DNA from: Epinephelus fuscoguttatus
Lineage: Eukaryota; Chordata; Actinopteri; Perciformes; Serranidae
Direction of reading: 5' to 3'
Length of the DNA stretch: 64,000 bases
Assembly (NCBI RefSeq): GCF_011397635.1
Contig: NC_064773.1
Location: 1,494,501 to 1,558,500 of the forward strand
Position numbers and translations under genes: made by a program. Positions 16,401 through 28,300 of the stretch are shown piece by piece. The first letter of the stretch is position 1. Each line of letters starts with the position of its first letter. The notes beneath the pieces were generated by a model, which worked only from the letters and a program-made list of their open reading frames with translations, was not told where the DNA came from and searched no databases.

Positions 16401-19400
16401 CTTCATCCAGCAGCTGCCCAACTGTGTCAACAGAGACCTCATAGACAAGGTGAGGAGACACAAACAAGATGTCTTACATTTAAGGCAGTGTCCATTGTTG
16501 GGACGAGTAAATGCCTGCTTTGTGTTTAGATGACTTTATATAAACCAAATGATACTCTTGAAGTAACAGATGAGTGTCGACAGGTTGCTGACAGGTTAAG
16601 AATTTATGATGTTGAAATGTCTGAGCTCTGTGTCGACTCCCACAGGCCGCCATGGACTTCTGCATGAACATGAACACCAAGTCTAACAGGAGGAAGCTGG
16701 TCCGAGCGCTCTTCACTGTCCCCAGGCAGAGGTAAAGCTGCACACACCTTATACCGTACATCTGATGGAGCATGTGTGTGGAGATTATAAATTTGATTAA
16801 ACTTTAAACAGCTCCAGTTATTCATAAAAGTGCTGTAATAAACAGCGGATCAATGAGTGTGTGAAAGGTGTTTGCTCAGGACCAAACAGCTGCTTTAATT
16901 ACTTACTTTTTACTATAACTATAACTATAAATTATACCTGTAAAAACAGTTGCCAAATAAATGTAGAAAATGTATTTTTAGAGTTGGAAAAAACTTCAGC
17001 TCAGATCAGAAAAAAGCCCCACGCCACTTCTGTTTTATTTTATTTTGTGGTGCTCTAGTGAGTTTGTGTCAGCAGGACGGTGTGTGAGATAAACTACAGT
17101 GTGTGCTCATGGTGATGAAGGAACATGTCGGCCAGTCACACAGTGTGTCTCACTGATGATATTAGACTGTAGAAACACACATGACACCTTTTAGGAGACA
17201 CGTTCACTGAGTTGAGTTTTATTGTCAATAAGGAAACTGCAGACTGTTGCTGGCCTCACAGTCTACCTTTAAAGACCACCAGGGGGTGCTAACGTCATAG
17301 TTTATAGTCTGAAGATGAGCACTGACTCTTCCTCCTCCTGCAGGTTGGATCTTCTGCCCTTCTACTCTCGCCTGGTGGCGACTCTTCATCCCTGCATGTC
17401 AGACGTGGCTGAAGATCTCTGCTCCATGCTGAAGGGAGACTTCAGGTTTCATGTACGTCTTGTTTTTGAATCATATTCAGAGTTTTACTGTGACGAGTCA
17501 CTGCAGCAGGTGGCTCTGAAACTAATACATCAATAAAAGCTCAAGCAGGAAGTTTTTCTGTGACAATATTCTGAGTTACAAATTTCCTTTTGGTAATGTT
17601 GTGTGAATGTGTGTGTGCTGTAGATTCGGAAGAAGGACCAGATCAACATCGAGACCAAAAACAAAACAGTCAGATTTGTTGGGGAACTGGCCAAGTTCAA
17701 GATGTTCTCAAAAACCGACACGCTTCAGTGTCTCAAGGTGGGTGAAATAAATCTGCCTGTTATCTCTGAGCTGATCAATGTGAGGAAGATAGTTATATTA
17801 AATGTGTTTGTGTCCCAACAGATGCTGCTGTCTGATTTCACCCATCACCATATCGAGATGGCGTGCACGCTGCTGGAGACCTGCGGCCGCTTCCTCTTCA
17901 GATCCCCCGACTCTCACCTGCGGACCAGCGTCCTGCTGGTCAGTTCACTGTTTTCACAAAATACTCGTTATGTTTTGTTCGTCCAGTTTTTAAAGGTTTC
18001 AGTTAGTTTTCAGGTCTGTCACCACCTCAAATAAAACAAACTCAAGTGTTTTACACCTTTCCTACATTGTAATTGGGGCGCTTGTGTCCAACAGTTTCTG
18101 CAGCTTCCTGAAAATCTGTTATTAATCGTTATATTGTCCACAGTATCGGCCATTCTGAGACTTCAGCCTGATGTTTTCTCATCTGCGTTCCAGGAGCAAA
18201 TGATGCGTAAAAAGCAGGCGCAGCATCTGGACGCCCGCTACGTGACGATGGTGGAGAACGCCTACTACTACTGCAACCCGCCGCCCATGGAGAAGACAGT
18301 GAAGAAGAAGAGGCCCCCGCTGCAGGAGTACATCCGCAAGCTGCTCTACAAGGACCTGTCCAAGGTCACCACGGAGAAGGTGCTGAGGCAGATGCGTAAG
18401 CTGCCCTGGCAGGACCCCGAGGTGAAGAGCTACCTCATCTGCTGCATGGTCAACATCTGGAACGTCAAGTACAACAGCATCCACTGTGTGGCCAACCTGC
18501 TGGCCGGCCTGGTGGCCTACCAGGAGGACGTGGGCATCCACGTGGTGGACGGAGTGCTGGAGGACATCCGGCTGGGGATGGAGGTAATAGTTGTGTCATT
18601 TACTGACTAAAGATAAACAGATGTGACAGGTTTATTTCTCCACTGCTGATAGAATGGTGATGTAACACACAATGACAGACAGACAAAGCCAGGTGTTAAT
18701 CTTCATTGACAGTTTTGACTGGTTAAGTGATGAGAAAGTCCGTGTTGTTACAGTGATCAGTGTGAAGAACACTGTTGCATGTTGCAGGACACGTGAGAAT
18801 GTCGTCTGGCTTCATCCTCAGTCTGAAGTCATGTTGTTTTACACAACACTTCAGACTGTTCCACGTGGTTGAATCCACAGCTCAGGTCCTGACAACATGT
18901 TCAAAACATTTGTCTCAAATGTGCCCCGCAACTGATCCCAGAACCAGCGCCGGTTCAACCAGCTCTGCCGATGTTTTTACATCTGAAACAGAGACATTTA
19001 AAGTAAAAGTAAAAGCTTTTCAAACATGCAGACAGAGCCTTCGTATTTCTGATTCAGATTTGAATGCAGGAGCATTTTAAATGTTGTCTGGCTACTTTTA
19101 CTTCAACATAGTATCTGAATACGACCTCCTTCACTGTCCGTCCTCAGGTCAACCAGCCCAAGTTCAACCAGCGGCGGATCAGCAGCGCCAAGTTCCTGGG
19201 CGAGCTCTACAACTACCGCATGGTGGAGTCGGCCGTCATCTTCCGCACCCTCTTCTCCTTCATCTCCTTCGGGATCAATCAGGACGGCAGCCCCAGCGTG
19301 CTGGACCCTCCAGAGCACCTGTTCCGCATCCGCCTGGTGTGCACGCTGCTCGACACCTGCGGCCAGTACTTTGACCGAGGCTCCAGCAAGAGGAAGCTGG

Positions 19401-22400
19401 ACTGTTTCCTCATCTACTTCCAGGTAGGTTTGCTCCCAACGCACCTCCAGTCCCTGTCTTTTTTCCTCTGTGTCCTCTCACATGATTTCATCCAGATCTT
19501 TTTTAAAGGATAGTGATAGTCTGTCGCTGTCTCTGCGTCCAAAAAAATCACTTCCTCGTTCATTCTCCAGTGCTCAAAAATAAGGATTGACCGAATCCCC
19601 AGGGCCAGTGAATCAATTAAACACATCACTTTTTTGTGGAGCAGATGGTGGAAGTAGTTTGGGAGTGAGCTATCTCACTTCCTTCTCATTTCTGTAGAGA
19701 GCTTCACACGTTCGGTACCGATCGTTTGTGAGTAAAGGGTGGCAATAAGACAAAGTTTCTGAGCTGCTGAGTGCATGCGAGAATCGGATGACAGATTAAA
19801 CATGACGTTAACTTTAGTCTTTGTCATTATGTGATAGCTTGTAATAAATGAAACAATTCATAAGGGATGTAAGTAGAAACTGGCTTCAGGCAGGTAGATA
19901 AATTTGCTACATATACAACCTGGAGGATGAATTACAAGCAGCTCTCTGGTGAAATAAGGGTAAATAAATGAGACGATGTTGTGTGTGTCTGCAGCGTTAC
20001 ATCTGGTGGAAGAAGAGCATTGATGTTTGGACCAAAGACCACCCGTTCCCCATCGACATCGACTACATGATCAGCGACACCCTGGAGCTGCTGCGGCCCA
20101 AGATGAGGCTCAGCTGCTCCCTGGAGGAGGCCACCAAACAGGTCGCTGACCTGGAGAGGGAGGTGCTCGTCAAACTAGGTAGGAGCATGTCTGAAGGTGT
20201 TTGTAATCGAGACGTATGTCCGTATCCGGCATGTGAGAGTGTTAAAGTAGCAGCCGGTGTCGCTGGTCGAGCCGCTCTCTGTCGTCCCGGCTGAGCAGCA
20301 TTCCTGCCGCGTCACTCCTCGCTGTGTCTTATCTGTCAGACAGGTTCCAGTTCATAGAAACACACACGCACACATGCCTGACACATGCACTCATCGAAGG
20401 GCTCAGTCAGAGGCTTCAGGAATGATAATTAAATAAGGAAATAAAATGAATGCCGAGTTAAATTAAGGCGGCTCACCCAAATAGTTTTGTCCTCATCACC
20501 AATGATATTCACTGATATTCATTTCTCTCTGTGAACTCTGTTGGACTGTTGGTCCCACAAAACAAACATTTTCCAGAGCCCAACTTGGGCTCTGGAAAAT
20601 GTTTCATTGTTCTGTGACATTTTATGGCTCCAACAATGAATTAAGAAAATAATAGTCAGGTGAACTGATTGTGAAAATAACTGTTAGTCGCAGCCCTGGT
20701 CATTTAGCGGTACAAATACCAGCTTCTGTCATGTCTCCAGATGTTTTTCCAGAGATGATGAAAGCATGAAGTGCAGCTGTCACCAAAATTAAAGCACTCG
20801 AAATGTGAGCTTTGACAGAGGCGGGAAAATGTAGAACTTTATACTTTAACCTACTAAGGTTTCATTAAGGTTCATTATAACTCACTCAGTCTGTTTCCAT
20901 GACGACAGAGGAAATGGATTTATTGTGTCAGACTTTTAAAATCCCCGTAAACATGTTAGTCCGACTTAAACCGGACTTTCAAAATACACGTAAACACGTT
21001 AGTGCATCTGAAACCGGACTTTTAAAGTACACGTAAACATGTCAGTGTGAGTGAAATGGTCCTGCAGTGAATGTGTCACAGTGGGACTAACACACCCAGG
21101 TCATGTGACTCCTGCATGTATACAGTCAGTCAGACCCAAACTGGCCGAGGCGCTCTGAGCATGCTCCACAGTTTCCGCCCCGGGCTTTGACCCGGAAGTC
21201 CAATAGCATTAAATGTGTAAGAGAAGAAGAAGCCGGTAACAACATGGAGAAATCTACATCCAGAGCCGTGACTTTTTGGACGGACCAAATGTACAGAGCT
21301 GTAAAGTTGTCCACCATGGTAGCAGTTAGCTGCTAGCTAACCGTAGCTAACTTGTTTGTCCATTGTTTGGTCTGTGCCTCACAACGTCCCAACAGAAAGT
21401 CTAGCATGTTTGATTTTCTTTTTGTCCTTCACGACTTCTCCCGTCACAGCCGTCACTTTGACCAGTAGGAACACAGAGCGATCTGCTGCCTCTGTATTTT
21501 TATATATATACTTTGTATCCGCTCCTGTTTGCCTGTATTTCAGGTCACTGCATAACTAAATGTAGACTGTATGTGAGAGTGATTGATGAGGCTGACGGAG
21601 GCCCCTTGAGCTCACAGTGGAGTCATTGTTGAAGCTTTCATACTTTATCCAGGATCAGACATTCCTCCATCACACAGGACCTGACCTGCAGCTCCGCCCA
21701 CCTCACTTCACTTCTTCTTCACTTGTCATCTCAATTACACTAATGGGCTCTTTAATTGGTCACTTGTCATCATCCAGGTGGGACACACTAATGAAACACC
21801 AATGAAACAATGATTCCCTCCTGAATATTTTCTCTATTTATAACTGAAGCTTTTGTTTGAGTGAAGCTGCTCTGCAGGTCGGGTCGGCTCTGAGGTATTT
21901 ATGATGTCATCTGTCATCGCCACCTGTTTCTGTGTCACTTTAATATTCTGTGTGTTAGAGATTCATTTCTGTCGTACTGTGTGTGTTGGCGAAGGTCTGG
22001 CCATGGAGAAGGACGGTCGCTCCAGTGCCATGAGCGAAGGGGAGGTGCTCGACGAGGAAGATGACGACGGGGATGATGATGAGGAGGGTGGCGCTGAGAC
22101 TGAGGAGCAGTCGGGCAACGAGAGTGAAATGAATGAACAGGAAGAGGATGTGAGTCCTTTTGTTATGATGATGACCTCATTGGCCAAAACTTCATCCTGG
22201 TTGTTGCTCAGCTGGTTTTTGAGTCTTTGTTAAAATCCCAGTTCAGACCAAAGATTCACGACGAGATGAAACTGTTTTAGAGTGATGCAGAGAAAAGTGT
22301 CAGCGGTCTGAGCTTCACCGACCTGTCCAAGTGCACGCCCAGGTGTTTGTATGCTTGCGCCCCTCGGATGTTGAGGTGCCGAGAGGGGGGAGGGCTCAGA

Positions 22401-22998
22401 CCTGGTGTCGCCACTTGTGTGTTGCTGAGGGTGACGCACCTGCAAGTAAACAGTTACCTGAAGTTAGTTTTGGATTACAAAGTTGACTCTGCTCCCAACA
22501 TCTCAATCCAGGATCTGAACCAAGCTCTGGGTTTTTTAAAAACTTTTTTTAACCTTTTCAGCACAAATGTTGCCGCACGTGAAGAGTTTTACCTGCTGGT
22601 GTTTGTTTCGTGCAGCGTGATCTGTATTCATGTTTCATTAATCAGACAGAAGTCTTTCTCATATCACAGGTGGAGAACTTATACTGGCTTCTGTCAGAAG
22701 CTTGAATGAAACATGTTGGTTTATGATATCCTGCATCATCAGTCATGTATTGGTCACTCTTATGGGCTGAATCCAGTCAGTTAATGAGCCGCTACTGTTT
22801 TTCCACAGGAAGGGTCAGAGAACGAAGAAGAGGAGAGAGAGGAAGAGGAGGAGGAGAACACCGACTACCTGACTGACTCCAACAAAGAAAACGAGACTGA
22901 CGAGGAGAACAATGTGAGATCAATAAGAAGAGCTGCTGATCAGAAATGTTTAAGAACAAACCCTGGTTTCAGTTTTAATCTAACGACCTGTACGTGTG

Positions 22999-23046
<48 letters not shown>

Positions 23047-25124
23047 GAGGTCACCATCCGCGGCGGAGGACTGAAGCACGTGGCGTGTGCTGAGGACGAG
23101 GACTTCATTCAGGCTCTGGATAAGATGATGCTGGAGAACCTGCAGGTACGACGTCCTGTAAACTCACTGCTGAAGCCACATCTAAGCATTTCTTAATAAA
23201 GGGCTGGACAATAATGACGACAGATGATCACAGTTAAAGTTAAAGTTATGTCGATAACACACTCATAGCTAATTTTCAAGCACTGTGTCAGAAACTGGAC
23301 CGTTTGTTAATTTGAGGGCTGTTGACATGCACCGTTCAGTTATTCAGAGCACCACACTCTGTTAACGTCAGAGCTCTGAACTCTGTCTGAGGATACAGAG
23401 CAGCAGAGCACAGTAACAACCCAATGATCTGGATCGATATATCGATTCAACGATCCAGTGTTATCGATGGTGAAAACAGTGAAAGTGTTGAAAGTGAAAA
23501 CATCGATCCATATTGTCATCTTTAGGATACACTTTTATTTTGAAGGTCTGTGTCACCATCAAACAGCAGCAGGCTGACAACGAGCAACGATAAGAATAAC
23601 GCCAATTACTTGGGAATAAATCAGCTGAGTGGAATTATTATTGATGTCGGAGCAAACACAGGTCAACAGACAAAGAACGTGCCATATGTAAACAATGCTG
23701 TTATGAGATAAAACAGGGTGCACTTGCTTAGACGAGCATCTCACTCCACTAACTTCTCATTAAAGTAACATCAGCTGCTCTGTTTCAGTCTAAAAAAAGG
23801 TTAAAGCAGGCTGAAATTCAACTGTACTGTTCTGTCAGGAGACGCAGTGACTTAAACCAACGGTGAATCAGAGAAACTATCGATAATAAATATAAATCGT
23901 GTAACTATGAGGAGAGGATGTCTCCGCTAGCCGCTAGGCTGATTTCTGCAATGTATAGCTGACAATGAGTGACCAGGGGGCGTCGGTAGCTTAGTGGATA
24001 GTGCCGGTGCCCCCTGTATAGAGGCGATGCCTCGCTGCAGCGGTCGCGAGTTCGACTCCGGCTTGCAACCCTTTGCTGCATGTCGTCCCCCCACCCTCTC
24101 TGTCTCCCCATTTCACACTGTCCTGTGTATTAAAGGCAAAAAGTCAAAAAAAAAATCTTTAAAAACAACGAGTGACCAGGAAAATAACAAGTGTTTTGTC
24201 TGTGAACCTCGACAGTTATTACAAACTCGGACACTGGACGATTGATTCATGTGTACCCTGTATACCCTGATGCCCTAATAAACAAAACCATGAAAGAAAA
24301 GCAAATAGAAGCACCCAGGTCGACTCTGACGGGTGTTTTGTCCTCTGCAGCAGCGCAGCGGTGAGACGGTGAAGGTGCACCAGCTGGACGTGGCCATTCC
24401 TCTGCAGCTCAAGAGTCAGCTGAAGAAAGGCGGTTCCAGAGAGCCGTGCATCGGGGAGGCGGAGTCGGACATCTCCGACACCATGCAGTTCGTCATGCTG
24501 ACACGCAAAGGCAACAAGCAGCAGGTGAGGAGCGGCCAAACACTAACACATATAGGACAACAGTTACAGTTCAAAAATCCGTTTTACAAGATGACACTGA
24601 ACACATCGTGAGAATGTTTTAATTTACCTTTGCCCAGAACTCATTTTTACTGAATAGAGAATGAACGCATCATAATGTAACTCAATCTAACCTCCCTCAG
24701 CTGTTAGTTGCAGCCACCGGCTAACAGCTAACATCAGCTAGCTGCTAACAGCTAACATCAACTAGCTGCTAACGTTAACCAGCTCTTCTCCTGCTGCTGA
24801 TGTCATCACAGATTTGTTGTCCACAGTGTAACATTATCAGTAAACAACAGTCTGCGTCCTCTGACGTGTCCGTAGTGAGTTTACTGTGTCCGTTTGTCCC
24901 GATGGCGTCCCGAGGAAGATCTCCGTCCCTCCGAACACATTCTGCTGTCCTCAAAGAGGACGAGATGTCGTTAGTCTGTAGTTCTGCTTTTAACCTGAAA
25001 CAGTTTTGTATTTTTTAATAATCTGAATCTGCAAAAGAAACTAAAGTTATTAAGTGTTTGATGAACTGTGTGTCGACGACTCAACATCTGAGAGCACTGA
25101 CACACTTTCACTGTCCGCACACAC

Positions 25125-25161
<37 letters not shown>

Positions 25162-25354
25162 CTCCTCAGTCTGACTGAGCCAGCAATAATATTGACTCTG
25201 GACTTTGTGTGTGTGTGTGTGTGTGTGTGAGCGAGAGAGAGAGCAGTGGAATGTGTGGTTTGAGGCCAGTGACTGGTTCTCCTGCTGCAGCAGGGTGTGT
25301 CTAGGACTCCGAGGTTTAATGGAGCGTTCAGTGTGTTTTAGGGGACAGCAGCCA

Positions 25355-25394
<40 letters not shown>

Positions 25395-28300
25395 AGCAGA
25401 AAAAAACAACATCTGAAAATATGAAAGTTTGTCGAGGACACAGAAAATCTTTGTAGGTGAGGAGTGTGTGGATGGAAATGACTTCTGTAAACACACACTG
25501 CGTCAGTGGTGAATGAAAGCATCCTGTGTGTGTGTGTGCGCGCGCGCATGCGTGTGTGTGTGGTGGAAAGACGGATGAGAAGATTGATACCTCGCACATT
25601 ACTGATCGTCTCGTCTGACTGAGATTTCAGCGGTGCTTAAAAACATGGTTGACTTATTATTTTATCTGCTATGACATCAAATTAGGGTCATCGTAGGTAA
25701 TATACCAGAGAAAAACATTATAATTTTTTAGATTAAAGTCGTGAATTTACAAGTAAAATTCTCAAATATTCTCTAAAATAAAGTCACAAATGTATACAGA
25801 TAAAACCTTCCAAGTTTCTCTGATATCAGTGTCACACATTTACACGTGTAATCTCAGAAATTCTCTCACAAGTTAATATGAGAAAATGTGCATTCTCTCT
25901 GGGACTAAAGTCACAAATGTGTAAGAAAAAAATAGAATAATTTCTGGAACTAAAGTCACAAATTTACAAGAAAAACGAATCACACCAGAGACGCTGGCAG
26001 TAAACTGAAAATCCCACCAAATATTGAGATGTTGAACGTCCGATCAAAACGTGTTATGGTTAAAATAGTTCCAAAATAAAAGTCCAGGATGTTAATACGA
26101 GCTTTACACGAACGGGTTTGTTCAGCTGTTCTGCTGAAGTGTGAATTCAGCTTCATACGTCCTAAAATCTGGAAATAATGAGTCAGTGTGAAGTCACACA
26201 GGACACACACACACTGGCCTCCTGGGTGAAAGTCCTGTACTTCACTCATTCATCCACCGTGACCTCCTCCCTGCGTCGGTCACTCTTTACACTGTGTCAG
26301 TCGACTTTCTGGCAGGAAGCTGGTAAATTTGTGACTTCATAAATCTCAGAAAGTGTCAGAGGTTTATTTCCCCCTCCTCTGGCTCAGTATTTTCATTTCC
26401 ACCTCCTTCACTGGCCCTGATGTGCCGTCGTAGTTCTTCAGGAAAGAAATCAACATTATTTTTTCGGAAATACGTCTTTGTCTTTCAGTCAGTAGAGAAA
26501 CAGGAAACACAGGAACAGAGCGGAGTGAGACAGACTGTGAGGGTCGCATCAGATTGTAATGACTGATTAATCTGCAGATAATGTTCTCAGCTGATCCATG
26601 AACCTTTGTTTGTGTGTGTGTGTGTGTCTCTGTCCGACAGTATAAGATCCTGAACGTGCCGCTGTCCTCCCACCTGGCAGCCAACCACTTCAACCAGCAG
26701 CAGGCGGAGCAGGAGGAGCGCATGAGGATGAAGAAACTCACCCTGGACATCAACGAAAGGCAGGAGCAGGAGGACTACCAGGGTAACTATGGTTACACAC
26801 TTTAACTGTCACTGTTCACTGTAATGGGTGACGCTGAATGGGACGCATTAAAGGGAGCGTTCACTCAAAAACAATTATTTACTGTACACAGTAGTTGCAT
26901 CCCTGAGAAGGTTATAAAAATGAAACCATACCAGTGCAAACAGACACTGAACAAAAGACAGGAAGTAAAGTTTAGAAAATGTCCAAAACAACTTTATGAA
27001 AATTCCTCTGCAGCGTTATCTGAGCATCACAACTATTTTCACTAAACAATTGATAAACAATCGTTACCCATGAAGCAGTTTGTTTCACAGCAGATTCCTT
27101 CACAGGCTGAAGATGTTTGTCCAGTGATAGTTAGAGATTTCCATCAGCCCCGGGGACGTGAGGGATAGATGGGATGTTTTTGGGTGAACTATTCCTTTAA
27201 CAGAAAGTTGACCAACAGGATAATCACCTCAAAGACAACATAAACTGACCTTTATCACGACATCAGGGAGTGTCGTTCTGCGTTGTTTCACTTCTTTTAA
27301 GGCTCTTTAAACTCCTGACCCCACTGTTGATGCTGATAAGAAAAAAGCAGCTTTATTTCCTCGTTGTCGCTTCACTGCCGTCGCTGAAGCTCAATACTTT
27401 ATACTGGGTTTGACTGGGATTCTGTGGAAGACCAGTTCCACCAGTGCGATGAAAACAAGGTCTTAACTTTGTCGAAATAATGACTTTGTTGTTTAAAATC
27501 GCATCAACATCGTACTGTGATAATATCGTATCGTGGTGCCTCTGGGGATTCCCACTCCACGACTTAGACTGCTGCTGAAGGAAAGAAGGAGAAACCCACC
27601 TGTGCTGCGTTCACTGACCCGCACAAAACAGCCCTGTCCTCAGTTAACGCCACATAGATTGTAACTCTGTGTGAGAAACCGTTAGGCTCAGTATATTCTC
27701 ACTGACCAGGAGCTGCAGTGATTGTCTCTGCAGATGGAGATGATCGTTAAATCGGCTTTGAATTTAAATAATCAGTTAATTTGACTTTGTTTTATTTTAA
27801 TTTGTTGATGAAAATGTTTTTAACGTGGTCACGGTTCTTGGTTTTACATTTGTCCTCAGTCCTGGTCTGTTTTTTGTCGTGCAGAAAATGTTGTCAGAAT
27901 ATTTTTCATCGTAGTTTCACTTGACAGAATTAACACTGTTGTTGAATGCATCACAACGTCTTTTAAATGTTCCTGAATGCATCATAGTATGACCTAATAC
28001 ACGTTATGTCCCTGAACACATCATTATGCATTTTAAATGTTCCTGAATGCACCATATTGACTTTTTTATTTTTCTGAATGCACCATGGCACTGACATGAT
28101 GCACCTGAACACACCACAGTTTATCTGAACGTACCATGATACCTCATTGGCATTGCTGAGCACACCACAGCACCTCTTACACCTTTTGATGCACCTGAAC
28201 ACACCATAATGTTGTGTGTTGGAGGTTTCAGTGTCCGTCACCTCTGACATCTATTCACACATGTAATGTGTGTGTTTTGTGTGTGTGTGTTACAGAGATG

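Noticed and set aside
23977-24075. tRNA gene
   Set aside because: A and B boxes exist, but the cloverleaf does not close and the sequence continues into a SINE body with an A-rich tail and a target duplication.
25108-25599. Long Cys/Val frames in 25.1-25.6 kb
   Set aside because: Arise from CA/GT microsatellites on both strands.
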